Shown: in pieces, positions 41,283 to 49,733 of the stretch | How positions within the stretch are numbered: position 1 is the stretch's first letter | Layout of the letters: every line of letters begins with the position of its first letter | Assembly: GCA_963708165.1 (NCBI GenBank) | Contig: OY970187.1 | Coordinates: 3,596,001 to 3,660,000, forward strand | Source of the DNA: Rubricoccus sp963708165 | Lineage (GTDB): Bacteria > Bacteroidota > Rhodothermia > Rhodothermales > Rubricoccaceae | DNA: 64,000 bases | Direction of reading: 5' to 3' | Program-made: the position numbers and the translations under genes | The notes under the pieces: model-generated | Databases searched by the model: none | Seen by the model: the letters and a program-made list of their open reading frames with translations, nothing else | Told to the model about the DNA's origin: nothing

Positions 41283-42753
41283 CTATGCGCCTGCCCACCC
41301 GCGCGAGCGGTCGACGGCCTGGCGCCAGAGGCCGCGTAGCCTCTGGCGCTCGGGCTCGGGCAGGGCGGGCGTGAACACGGCCTGGGGCGGGGGAGAGGCG
41401 ATGTCGCCGAGCGAAAGCACGCCCGCGCCAATGCCTGCAAGCGCCGCAGCGCCCCACGCGGTCGCCTCCACGTTGGCCGGGCGCTCGATGGGAATGCCGA
41501 GCAGATCGGCGTGGATCTGGAGCAGCGCGTCGCTAGAGGCTGCGCCGCCATCGACGCGGAGGCGGTCGAGCGGAAGCTCGGCGTCGCGCTGCATGGCCTC
41601 CAGCACGTCGGCGGTCTGGTGCGCGATGCCCTCCAGCGTGGCGCGGGCGATGTGCGCGGGCGTTGTGCCGCGCGTGATGCCGAAGAGCGCGCCTCTGGCG
41701 CTGGGGTCCCACGTCGGCGCGCCCAGGCCCGTAAACGCGGGCACGAACACGACGCCGTCGCTGCTTTCGCACGCTCAGCGCCAGAGGCCCGACGTCGCGC
41801 GCGTCGGTGAGCAGGCCCAGGCCATCGCGCAGCCATTCGACCGCGGCCCCGGCGACGAAGACGCTGCCTTCGAGCGCGTAGTGCAGCTCGTCACCCAGGT
41901 CCCACGCCGTCGTGGTGAGCAGGCCGGCGCCAGAGGCCACGGCGCGGGTGCCGGTGTTGAGGAGCAGAAAGCCGCCCGTTCCGAGCGTGTACTTCGCGTC
42001 GCCCGGCGCGAGGCAGCCCTGGCCGAAGAGCGCGGCGTGCTGGTCCCCCGCAACACCCGTTATTGCAATACCATTCCATGTTCCGATCTCTCCCGCAGAC
42101 GCCACCACACGCGGCAGCATCGCCAGAGGCACGTCCAGCGCGCTGAGCAACAGCGGGTCCCAGCGCCTCTGGCGGAGGTCCCAGAGCATCGTGCGGCTGG
42201 CGTTGGTGACATCGGTGACGTGGCGCCCGCCGTCGGGTCCGCCGGTCATGCACCAGATCAGCCACGTGTCCATCGTGCCGAAGAGGAGGTCGCCACGCTC
42301 GGCCTTGCCTCTGGCGCCCGGCACGTGGTCGAGTAGCCATGCGAGCTTGGTGCCCGAGAAGTACGGGTCCAGCCGGAGGCCCGTCGTGCGGCGCACGTGC
42401 GGGCCCAGGCCTTCGTCGCGAAGGCGGGCACACGTATCGGCGGTGCGGCGGTCCTGCCACACGATCGCGCGGTGGATGGGCTCGCCGGTGTGGCGGTCCC
42501 ACACGACGCTTGTCTCGCGCTGGTTGGTGATTCCAATGGCCGCGATCTCGCCCGAGGCTGTCCCAGCCATCGCCTCTTGCGCGACGGCGCGCACCCGGTC
42601 GCGGATCTCCACCGCGTCGTGCTCCACCCATCCGGGGCGCGGAAAGTGCTGCGCCAGAGGCACCTGGGCGGTGCGCATGGCCTCGCCTCTGGCGCTGAAC
42701 AGGATCGCGCGGCACGAGGTCGTGCCCTGGTCGAGGGCGAGCAGATAGGACAC
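41283..42753 (-). CDS. glpK: Glycerol kinase (GlpK), with +1 frameshift
   Basis: The first frame encodes LLALDQGTTSCRAILFSARGE, the FGGY signatures ITNQRETSVVWDR and IVWQDRRTA, SGTKLAWLLDHV, GTMDTWLIWCMTGG and GDQHAALFGQGC, reaching LTDARDVGPLALSVR. Near 41770 the reading must move +1 to SSDGVVFVPAFTGLGAPTWDPSARGALFGITRGT and the nucleotide-binding VDGGAASSDALLQIHADLLGIPIERP. Together about 490 residues, full length. The product phosphorylates glycerol to glycerol-3-phosphate in the cytosol. No glpF or glpD is visible nearby. The shift may be a base-call insertion. The stop is TAG-CCTCTGG. Confidence 0.87.
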
Positions 42754-42813
42754 GTGTGCGTTGAGGCGGAGTGAAGAGGGGCGGGAAGCAGGCGTGCGCG
42801 CCAGAGGCTAGGG

Positions 42814-42821
42814 TACCTTCG
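42814..42821 (+). promoter_or_regulatory. -7 element 5 bp before a GTG start
   Basis: TACCTTCG, the same octamer as at 58293-58286, followed by GCGCT and GTG at 42827, which predicts a nearly leaderless transcript. Confidence 0.45.
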
Positions 42822-42826
42822 CGCTC

Positions 42827-43303
42827 GTGAACGGTCTCCGCTCCCCGCTTTTCCGCCGCCTCATCGCGACTCTGGCCCTGGCCGGGTTCGTGCTGCCGCT
42901 GGCGCCCGTCGCGTCGGCACACGGCGCCGCGACCGAGCGGCTGACCGAGGTGCTGGGCCACGGCGAGGCGGTCGCGCTCGCGCTCTCGGCCTCGCAAACC
43001 GCCGCCGACCCCCAGCGGGCCTTTCTCGACGCCTACTTCGCGGCCACCGGCCAGGACGCCGATGAGGTCCTCGCTCGGCTGGATGGCGAAGCGCTGTGGC
43101 TGCTGACCGAGCCGGTCTCGCCTCTGGCGGTGATCGTCGCCGCCGCGGCCTCGTCGGCCGCGCCCGCAGCACCCTCGGGAGCTGCTGTGCTCTCGAACTC
43201 GGCCTCTGGCGCATCGCTCGTCGCGATGGCGCCTGACCGAGGCTGGTCGCCAGAGGCCGGGCCTCTCGCGTCTCCGCGGCCGCTCCAGCCTCGCGGCCCC
43301 TAG
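42827..43303 (+). CDS. Exported Ala-rich hypothetical protein
   Basis: 158 residues, GTG start. Signal peptide LIATLALAGFVLPLAPVASAHG (ends VASAHG). The mature part (ATERLTEVLGHGEAVALALSASQTAADPQRAFLDAYFAATGQDADEVLARLDGEALWLL) is helical and unrecognised. The C-terminus (SPLAVIVAAAASSAAPAAPSGAAV, then SASGASLVAMAP) is low complexity with repeat-encoded PLA and ASG. Divergent from glpK. Function unknown. Confidence 0.55.
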   Translation: MNGLRSPLFRRLIATLALAGFVLPLAPVASAHGAATERLTEVLGHGEAVALALSASQTAADPQRAFLDAYFAATGQDADEVLARLDGEALWLLTEPVSPLAVIVAAAASSAAPAAPSGAAVLSNSASGASLVAMAPDRGWSPEAGPLASPRPLQPRGP

Positions 43304-43352
43304 CGCCCGTGCTGGCCGTCACGGCTGGCACCTGCACGTTTAGCTCTCTGCA

Positions 43353-43370
43353 CGCGCGAGTGGTCGCGCG
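43353..43370. promoter_or_regulatory. Inverted repeat upstream of secD
   Basis: CGCGCGA-GTGG-TCGCGCG, a perfect 7-bp dyad 58 bp before the secD start. A protein site or a chance GC dyad are both possible. Confidence 0.3.
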
Positions 43371-43427
43371 GCAGTCCCCCCGACACGACTAGCCGTCTCT
43401 GCGCATTCGCCAGAGGCGCCCCGAACC

Positions 43428-45335
43428 ATGCAAGGCAACGGATTCAAAATTTTCGCCGTCGCAGCCTTTGTGCTGCTTTCGCTCTTCTATCTGTGGCCCA
43501 CGGCCCAGCGAGCGCTCAACAACCGCGAACTCGCGTCCATGGATTCCACCCAGCAGGTGGAGTACCGTGAGGCCAACTACGACGACCTCCAGAACACGCG
43601 CGAGCGCTCGCTCAACCTGGGGCTCGACCTCCAGGGCGGGATGCACGTGACGCTCGAAGTGGGCGCAGGCGCGCTCATCAAAGAGCTCGCAGACGGCCGC
43701 GAGGACGAGACCTTTACCGCCGCGCTCGCCACGGCGAATGAGCAGGCCAAGGAGTCCAACGACAACTACGTCGATCTCTTCGTCGACGCGGTCGAGGAGC
43801 AGCGCGAGGGCACTCGCCTGGCGCGCTACTTCCGCAACTCGTCGCAGGGCATCACCGCCAGAAGCTCGAACGACGAGGTGAGTGCATACCTCAAGCTCGA
43901 AGTCGCCGAAGCCATCGTGCGCGCGACCGAGATCATCCGCCAGCGCGTCGACCGCTTCGGCGTGTCGGAGCCGTCGATCCAGCAGCAGGGCTCCAACCGC
44001 ATCGCGGTCGAGTTGCCCGGCGTGGACGAGCCGCAGCGTGTCCGTGACCTCCTCCGGGGTACGGCCAAGCTGGAGTTCCGCCTGCTCCCCGATCCGGCCA
44101 TCGTCGCCAACGCGGCCCAGCAGATCGTGGCGTTCGTCGACCAGGGCGTCGCACCCGAGCCCGACACGACCGCCTCTGGCGACATCGCGGGCGCGGACTC
44201 GACCGCCGCCGACTCGGCATCGTCCGAGCTCGACATCGCGGCGATGACCGGCACGGCTACGCCAGAGGCCTCTGGCGAGCGCCTCATGTCGGATCTCGTG
44301 GCGCTCGTGCAGAACGACGGCTTCAACCCGTACTTCGGCGCCGTGCAGTCGCGCGATACATCGGAGGTGATGGCGATCCTGCGCCGTCCCGATGTCGCAC
44401 GGTTGATCCCTCCAGGCATCGACCTGTTCTACTCTGCGCGCGCCATCGAAGGCCGCGAGGATCAGGACGAGTATTGGCTCATGGGCGTCAACGAGCGCAT
44501 CGAGCTCGAAGGCGACGTGGTCACCGACGCCGGTGCCGACTTCGAGCCGCTCACCAACGCGCCGCTCGTCAGCATCAGCATGAACGGCGAGGGTGCATCG
44601 CGCTGGAGCCAGCTCACGGGCGCCAACATCGGCAAGCCGGTGGCCATCGTGCTCGACGGTTTGGTGTACACGTGGCCGCGCATCAACGGCCGCATCGCCG
44701 GAGGCCGCACCTCCATCGAGGGCGTGACCAAGACCGAGGCGGACGACATCGTGACGGTCCTCAAGAGTGGCGCACTGCCCGCTCCGGTCCAGATCGTGGA
44801 AGAGCGGACGGTCGGGCCGAGCCTCGGTGCCGAGTCCGTGCGCGCGGGTCTGACCTCGCTGCTCATCGGGTTCGCGATCGTGGTCGTGTTCATGATCTTC
44901 TACTATCGCACCGCAGGCCTCGTCGCAGGCGTGACGCTGATTCTGAACGTCCTGTTCATCTTCGGCATCCTCGCGGGCTTCCGTGCCACGCTCACGCTTC
45001 CGGGCATGGCGGGTATCGTGCTGACCATCGGTATGGCGGTCGATGCCAACGTGCTCATCTTCGAGCGCATCCGAGAGGAAATGGCGACCGGCAAGACGCT
45101 CAAAGCGTCTGTCGCCGGTGGGTTCGAGAAAGCGCTCTCCGCCATCGCGGATGCCAACATCACCACGTTCCTGATCGGCGTCATCCTGTACTCGTTCGGC
45201 CTCGGCCCGATCCAGGGCTTCGCGGTCACGCTCATGGCAGGCATCGTGACGAGCCTCTTCACGGCACTCGTCGTCACGCGCTTCCTCCTCGACTACCTCG
45301 TTACGAGCCGCGGCGCCAACGTCGCCTTCGGCTGA
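43428..45335 (+). CDS. secD: Protein translocase subunit SecD
   Basis: 635 residues. First membrane helix (KIFAVAAFVLLSLFYLWP), LNLGLDLQGGMHVTLEV, the P1 base (RQRVDRFGVSEPSIQQQGSNRIAVELPGVDEPQRVRDLLRGTAKLEFRL), then the C-terminal RND-type helices with IGMAVDANVLIFERIREEMATGKTLKASV. SecD with SecF uses the proton gradient to pull proteins through SecYEG. A repeat-rich loop (EPDTTASGDIAG, ATPEASGERL, about residues 245-290) interrupts the periplasmic domain and is the only place in the gene with repeat copies. A GAGG from a half-site lies about 11 bp before the ATG. Confidence 0.97.
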   Translation: MQGNGFKIFAVAAFVLLSLFYLWPTAQRALNNRELASMDSTQQVEYREANYDDLQNTRERSLNLGLDLQGGMHVTLEVGAGALIKELADGREDETFTAALATANEQAKESNDNYVDLFVDAVEEQREGTRLARYFRNSSQGITARSSNDEVSAYLKLEVAEAIVRATEIIRQRVDRFGVSEPSIQQQGSNRIAVELPGVDEPQRVRDLLRGTAKLEFRLLPDPAIVANAAQQIVAFVDQGVAPEPDTTASGDIAGADSTAADSASSELDIAAMTGTATPEASGERLMSDLVALVQNDGFNPYFGAVQSRDTSEVMAILRRPDVARLIPPGIDLFYSARAIEGREDQDEYWLMGVNERIELEGDVVTDAGADFEPLTNAPLVSISMNGEGASRWSQLTGANIGKPVAIVLDGLVYTWPRINGRIAGGRTSIEGVTKTEADDIVTVLKSGALPAPVQIVEERTVGPSLGAESVRAGLTSLLIGFAIVVVFMIFYYRTAGLVAGVTLILNVLFIFGILAGFRATLTLPGMAGIVLTIGMAVDANVLIFERIREEMATGKTLKASVAGGFEKALSAIADANITTFLIGVILYSFGLGPIQGFAVTLMAGIVTSLFTALVVTRFLLDYLVTSRGANVAFG

Positions 45336-45347
45336 TCGGTTGACTCT

Positions 45348-45387
45348 CGCCAGAGGCTCGGGCTGGACGTTCCAGCAGCCTCTGGCG
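45348..45387 (+). terminator. Hairpin between secD and secF built from two repeat half-sites
   Basis: An outer 11-bp stem CGCCAGAGGCT / AGCCTCTGGCG encloses an inner stem CTGGA-CGT-TCCAG. It sits in the 92-bp gap of an otherwise co-directional pair, so it may be an attenuator or RNA-stability hairpin rather than a full stop. No U-tract. Confidence 0.55.
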
Positions 45388-45427
45388 TGACCGACACCGC
45401 AACCGACCAACCGAATCCAACTGAATC

Positions 45428-46366
45428 ATGCGCATTTTCGACAACGTCAACTACGACTTCTGGGGCAAGCGCCGGCTTGGCCTCATCATCTCCAGCACGC
45501 TCATCGTCATCGCGCTCATTTCGCTCGTCTATCCCGGCCTGGAAGCCGGCATCGACTTTAAGGGCGGAACCGAGATCGTCGTGGAGACCGATACCGCGAT
45601 TCCTCCGACCGAAGCGCGCGCGGCTCTCAACGCCGCTCTCGGTGAAGGCACCGAGGTCAAGCAGTACGGCGACGCGACCGAGCTTCTCATCCGCACCACG
45701 TCAGAAAGTGGCGACGCGAGCGAGATCACGACCACGATCCTCTCCACGCTCGCGAGCGCCTTTCCCGGCGCCAACCCCGACGACATCCGCACCGACGCCG
45801 TGGGGCCCCGCTTCGCGGAGGACTTGCAGCGCGGCGCCCTCTACGCCGTGTTTGGGTCGCTCTTCGTGATCCTGCTGTACATCTTTATCCGCTTCGACTG
45901 GCGCTTTGCGTTGGGCGCCGTCGCGGCTCTGGCGCACGACGTGATCATCGTGCTGGGCCTCTTCGCACTCGTGCACGACCTGACGCCGGTTACGCTGATG
46001 CTCGACCAGGCCATTATCGCGGCGCTGCTCACGATCGTCGGCTACTCGATCAACGACACCGTGGTCGTGTTCGACCGCGTGCGCGAGTTCGCCAACCTGT
46101 TCAAGACCGAGCCCTTCGAGGTCGTCGCCAACCGCGCGATTAGCTCCACGTTGTCCCGCACGTTCCTGACGTCCATCACAACGCTCCTCACCGTCCTCGT
46201 GCTGTTCATCTTCGGCGGCGAGGTGCTGCGCGGCTTCTCGCTGTCGCTCATCATCGGCATCGTGGTGGGTACCTACTCGTCCATCTTCGTCGCGACGCCC
46301 ATCGTGGTGCTCCTCCGCGAGCGCTACGGCGCCGGTGCGCCCGGCCGCCTCGCCGCGGCGCGCTAG
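45428..46366 (+). CDS. secF: Protein translocase subunit SecF
   Basis: 312 residues. IFDNVNYDFWGKRRLGLIISSTLIVIAL, GIDFKGGTEIVVET, the membrane core IIAALLTIVGYSINDTVVVFDRVREFANLF and the C-terminal LFIFGGEVLRGFSLSLIIGIVVGTYSSIFVATPI are classic SecF. It partners SecD. The CDS contains no exact repeat copy. The stop is TAG-CCTCTGGCG, with the matching inverse half-site 13 bp downstream. Confidence 0.97.
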   Translation: MRIFDNVNYDFWGKRRLGLIISSTLIVIALISLVYPGLEAGIDFKGGTEIVVETDTAIPPTEARAALNAALGEGTEVKQYGDATELLIRTTSESGDASEITTTILSTLASAFPGANPDDIRTDAVGPRFAEDLQRGALYAVFGSLFVILLYIFIRFDWRFALGAVAALAHDVIIVLGLFALVHDLTPVTLMLDQAIIAALLTIVGYSINDTVVVFDRVREFANLFKTEPFEVVANRAISSTLSRTFLTSITTLLTVLVLFIFGGEVLRGFSLSLIIGIVVGTYSSIFVATPIVVLLRERYGAGAPGRLAAAR

Positions 46367-46398
46367 CCTCTGGCGTGATGTTCTGCGGCGCCAGAGGC
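46366..46398 (+). terminator. Repeat-built hairpin after secF
   Basis: GCCTCTGGCG - 13 bases - CGCCAGAGGC, starting on the last base of the TAG stop. It is the clearest case of a stop-fused inverted pair acting as a candidate terminator; no U-tract. Confidence 0.5.
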
Positions 46399-46413
46399 CA
46401 GCCTCTGGCGCCG

Positions 46414-46421
46414 TAGGTTTG
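46414..46421 (+). promoter_or_regulatory. Consensus TAnnTTTG element for the STAS gene
   Basis: TAGGTTTG, an exact match to the Bacteroidetes -7 consensus, 22 bp before the ATG at 46444. A repeat half-site occupies the region just upstream. Confidence 0.6.
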
Positions 46422-46443
46422 CACGACCCCTCTCTCTACCGCT

Positions 46444-46785
46444 ATGCAGATCCAGACTTCGGACCACGACGGCACGGCCGTTCTCACGCTTTCCGGCGAC
46501 GCCATGGGCGGACCCGATGGCTCTGAGTTGCACGAAAAGCTGCGCGCGCTGCGCGCGGACGGGCGAAAGAACGTCGTCGTTGATCTCTCGGGCGTGGAGC
46601 GAATGAACTCGTCCGGACTGGGTATGCTGATCGGCGCGCTCACGATCGTGCGCAACGCAGGCGGTGACCTTCGCCTCGCGGGCGTGCATGAGCGCGTGAC
46701 GCAACTGCTGACCGTCACCAAGCTGCTCGGCGTGTTCTCGATTCACGGCTCTGTGGCCGAGGCCGCCGCAGCGTTCGACGCCTAG
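46444..46785 (+). CDS. STAS domain anti-sigma factor antagonist
   Basis: 113 residues, a single STAS domain. TAVLTLSGDAMGGPDGSELHEKLRAL, then KNVVVDLSGVERMNSSGLGMLIGALTIVRNAGGDLRLAGVHERV. The Ser pair in MNSSGLG is the usual phosphorylation site by an anti-sigma kinase in SpoIIAA/RsbV-type switches. No partner kinase or PP2C phosphatase is encoded next to it. It has its own consensus promoter. Confidence 0.92.
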   Translation: MQIQTSDHDGTAVLTLSGDAMGGPDGSELHEKLRALRADGRKNVVVDLSGVERMNSSGLGMLIGALTIVRNAGGDLRLAGVHERVTQLLTVTKLLGVFSIHGSVAEAAAAFDA

Positions 46786-46916
46786 CTCCCAGCGCCTCGC
46801 CAGAGGCCGCTGTCTAGCCTCTGGCGACTCGCGCCAGAGGCCCTCTTTTTCAGCCTCTGGCGACGCCGCCAGAGGCGACCGCGGCGCGCGGTGTACGCGT
46901 CTGTCCTCTCTTAGAG

Positions 46917-48197
46917 ATGCCCGTCACCATCGTTATCGGCGCCCAGTGGGGCGACGAAGGAAAAGGAAAAGTCGTCGACCTCATCGCACCCGAGGTCGAC
47001 ATCGTCGCTCGCTACCAGGGCGGCGCGAATGCCGGGCACACCATCAAGTGGGAGGACAAGACGTTCGTGCTCCACCTCATCCCGTCGGGCATCTTCCACG
47101 AGGGCACGGAGTGCGTGATTGGCAACGGCGTGGTCATCGACCCGGTCGCGCTGATGGACGAGATCCGGCAGGTGGAGGCGCTGGGCTTTCAGGTCGAAGG
47201 ACGGCTGCACATCTCGCACACGGCGCACGTCATCATGCCGTACCACAAACGCCTGGACGAGGCCAAGGAGAAGTACCGCGACGCGGGCGCCATCGGCACG
47301 ACGGGCCGTGGCATCGGTCCGGCGTACGTCGACAAGTTTGCCCGCAACGGCATCCGCGTGGTCGACCTGCTCGACCCGGACACGCTCCGCGCCAAGCTCG
47401 AGTCGGCGCTAGAGGAGAAGAACGATCTGCTCGCCAAGGTCTACGGTGCCGAGCGCATCGACGTAGAGCAGATGGTGAGCGAGTACGTCGACTTCGACCG
47501 CCGCATCGACCCGTTCGTGACCGACACGACGGCGCTGCTCCACCGCGCGCTCGCCAGCGGCAAGCGCATCCTCGCCGAGGGCGCACAAGGCTCATTGCTC
47601 GACGTGGACCATGGCACCTACCCGTTCGTGACCTCCAGCCACCCGACGGCAGGCGGCTGCTGCACCGGGCTGGGCGTGCCGCCCACGTCGGTCGACCGCG
47701 TGATCGGCATCGTCAAGGCGTACTCGACGCGCGTGGGCAACGGGCCGTTTCCGACCGAGCTGGACGACGCGATGGGCGAGCACCTCCGGGCCACAGGCCA
47801 GGAGTTCGGCGCCACGACCGGGCGGCCCCGTCGCTGCGGCTGGCTGGATTTGGTCGCGCTGGCCTATGCCGTGCGCATCAACGGCTTTACCGATATCGCG
47901 GTCACCAAGCTGGACGTGCTCGCAGGCCTGGACGAACTCAAGGTCTGCACCGCTTACAAGATTGGCGACAAGACGACTGACCGCTTCCCGCTCGACCTGG
48001 ACACGCTCGCGCGCGTCGAGCCCGTCTACGAAACGCTCCCCGGCTTTAGCAGCATCGACGCCGCATCGAGCATGGACGCGTTGCCGCAAGAGGCCCGCGA
48101 CTACCTGCAGTTTATCGAGGACCGCCTCGGCGTCCGCATCTCGACCGTGGGCACGGGGCCGAAGCGCTCCGAAACCATCGAGATTCCGCTCGCCTAG
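46917..48197 (+). CDS. purA: Adenylosuccinate synthetase (PurA)
   Basis: 426 residues, full length. IVIGAQWGDEGKGKVVDLIA at the N-terminus holds the GTP loop and catalytic Asp; GGANAGHTIKWEDKTFVLHLIPSGIF, GTTGRGIGPAYVDKFARNGIRVVDL, EGAQGSLLDVDHGTYPFVTSSHPTAGG and GRPRRCGWLDLVALAYA follow. It joins IMP and Asp to adenylosuccinate. Not a single repeat copy lies inside its 1.28 kb, yet the stop codon TAG is fused to a five-copy array. Confidence 0.98.
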   Translation: MPVTIVIGAQWGDEGKGKVVDLIAPEVDIVARYQGGANAGHTIKWEDKTFVLHLIPSGIFHEGTECVIGNGVVIDPVALMDEIRQVEALGFQVEGRLHISHTAHVIMPYHKRLDEAKEKYRDAGAIGTTGRGIGPAYVDKFARNGIRVVDLLDPDTLRAKLESALEEKNDLLAKVYGAERIDVEQMVSEYVDFDRRIDPFVTDTTALLHRALASGKRILAEGAQGSLLDVDHGTYPFVTSSHPTAGGCCTGLGVPPTSVDRVIGIVKAYSTRVGNGPFPTELDDAMGEHLRATGQEFGATTGRPRRCGWLDLVALAYAVRINGFTDIAVTKLDVLAGLDELKVCTAYKIGDKTTDRFPLDLDTLARVEPVYETLPGFSSIDAASSMDALPQEARDYLQFIEDRLGVRISTVGTGPKRSETIEIPLA

Positions 48198-48271
48198 CCT
48201 CTGGCGAGTCGTGCCTCTGGCGAGTCGTGCCTCTGGCGAGTCGTGCCTCTGGCGAGTCGTGCCTCTGGCGA
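48198..48271. repeat. 16-bp tandem array, 5 copies, fused to the purA stop
   Basis: CCTCTGGCGAGTCGTG repeats at 48198, 48214, 48230, 48246 and 48262 (the last with a changed spacer), starting with the base after TAG. A full 18-bp palindrome follows at 48283. The spacer sequence differs from the other two intergenic arrays, although the period is the same. Confidence 0.96.
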
Positions 48272-48368
48272 GTCGCGCTGCGGCCTCTGGCGCCAGAGGC
48301 CGCGTTGGGGCGCCAGAGGCGGATGGGCTGTACCGGTGCGAGCTTGAGCGCTCGTTCATGCTCAACAC

Positions 48369-49733
48369 GTGCAAGCCTACCGCACCGGAACCAAACTCAA
48401 GCTCGGGCTGATTGTCGCCGCGGTGATCATCGCCGCGGTTTCGCTGCTGTTCACGTGGCGCCTGGCCGACCGCCTGCAGGCGCAGGACGAGGCCGCGGTC
48501 GAACTGTGGGCGCGCGCGATCGGGTTTCAGGCGCGGGTCTCCTTCCAGGGCAACCCGTTCGCAGACGAACTCGTGACGCTGGACAGCGCGATTGCCTCTG
48601 GCGCGCTGGAACTCAGCGGCGAGAAAACCGAGGCGCTTCGGCAGGCTCTCGCGTGGGCCGAGGGCCAACCCGGCGGCGAAGGGCTGGACTTTGTATTCGG
48701 CGAGATCATCCAGCCCGAGCGCTTTTCCGTCCCGGCGATTATCACCGACTCGGTGAGCGGAGAGCCGACCCTCTGGCGGAATGTGCGCGTGGACTCCTCG
48801 CGAGGAGCCTCGAACGTAGAGGCCGAGCTTCTGGCGCGAGTCGCGAAAATGGACGCCAATCACGAGCCGATCCGTTTCGAGTATTCGGCGGGTGAGGTGC
48901 AGTTTGTCCACTATGGAGAGAGCGACCTGGCGCGCCTGATTCGCGCGTTTCCAGCTGTGCAGCTGGCGGTCGTAGGTCTGTTCGTGTTCGTGGGCTACCT
49001 CGGGTTTAGCTATGTGCGCCGCAGCGAGCAGTCGATGCTGTGGGTGGGCATGGCAAAAGAGGCGGCGCATCAGTTGGGCACGCCACTCTCCAGCATGATC
49101 GGATGGATCGAGCTGATGCGTCTGGGCGATGCGGCCCCGACCGACATGATCGCGGACGAACTGGAGGAGGACGTGGAGCGTCTAAAGCGTGTCGCAGATC
49201 GCTTCGAAAAGATTGGGTCGATGCCCGCGCTCGATACCGTCGCGCTGGGTCCCGTCCTGCACCGCGTGGGCGACTACATGCGGCGCAGGCTGCCGCGCTC
49301 AGGTCCGGCGGTCGACCTCCGCGTCGAGGTCGACCCGAGCATCGAGGCGCGCCTCAACCCCGAACTGTTCGAGTGGGTGGTCGAGAACCTGCTCAAAAAC
49401 GCGTTGGATGCAATGGAAGGCGGCGGCGAGATCGTCGTGAGCGCACGCCGCGACGGGCCTCTGGCGATCATCGACGTACGCGACACGGGCAAAGGCATGG
49501 ACCGCGCGACGGCCCGGCACGTGTTCCGCCCCGGCTTTTCGACCAAGCGGCGAGGGTGGGGACTGGGCCTCAGCCTCTCGCGCCGCATCGTCGAAGCCTA
49601 CCATGGCGGGCGCCTGGACGTCGCCGCGTCCAAGCCCGGCGAGGGCACCACGTTCCGCATCACGCTGGACGCGCCAGAGGCGGCAGGCCGCCCGGCCTCT
49701 GGCGTGCCGCGCCTGCGCGCTCCGGCGGTTTAG
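48369..49733 (+). CDS. Membrane sensor histidine kinase
   Basis: 454 residues, GTG start. Membrane helix 1 (LKLGLIVAAVIIAAVSLLF), a periplasmic region of about 160 residues, membrane helix 2 (AVQLAVVGLFVFVGYLGFSYV), then a HisKA-like helix with H-box MAKEAAHQLGTPLSSMIGWIELM (His near 233) and a HATPase with N-box ENLLKNALDAME, G1 DTGKGMD and FRPGFSTKRRGWGLGLSL. No response regulator is adjacent, so it is an orphan. The C-terminal tail (LDAPEAAGRPASGVP) is repeat-encoded. Its 3' end overlaps the convergent gene by 4 bp. Confidence 0.93.
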   Translation: MQAYRTGTKLKLGLIVAAVIIAAVSLLFTWRLADRLQAQDEAAVELWARAIGFQARVSFQGNPFADELVTLDSAIASGALELSGEKTEALRQALAWAEGQPGGEGLDFVFGEIIQPERFSVPAIITDSVSGEPTLWRNVRVDSSRGASNVEAELLARVAKMDANHEPIRFEYSAGEVQFVHYGESDLARLIRAFPAVQLAVVGLFVFVGYLGFSYVRRSEQSMLWVGMAKEAAHQLGTPLSSMIGWIELMRLGDAAPTDMIADELEEDVERLKRVADRFEKIGSMPALDTVALGPVLHRVGDYMRRRLPRSGPAVDLRVEVDPSIEARLNPELFEWVVENLLKNALDAMEGGGEIVVSARRDGPLAIIDVRDTGKGMDRATARHVFRPGFSTKRRGWGLGLSLSRRIVEAYHGGRLDVAASKPGEGTTFRITLDAPEAAGRPASGVPRLRAPAV

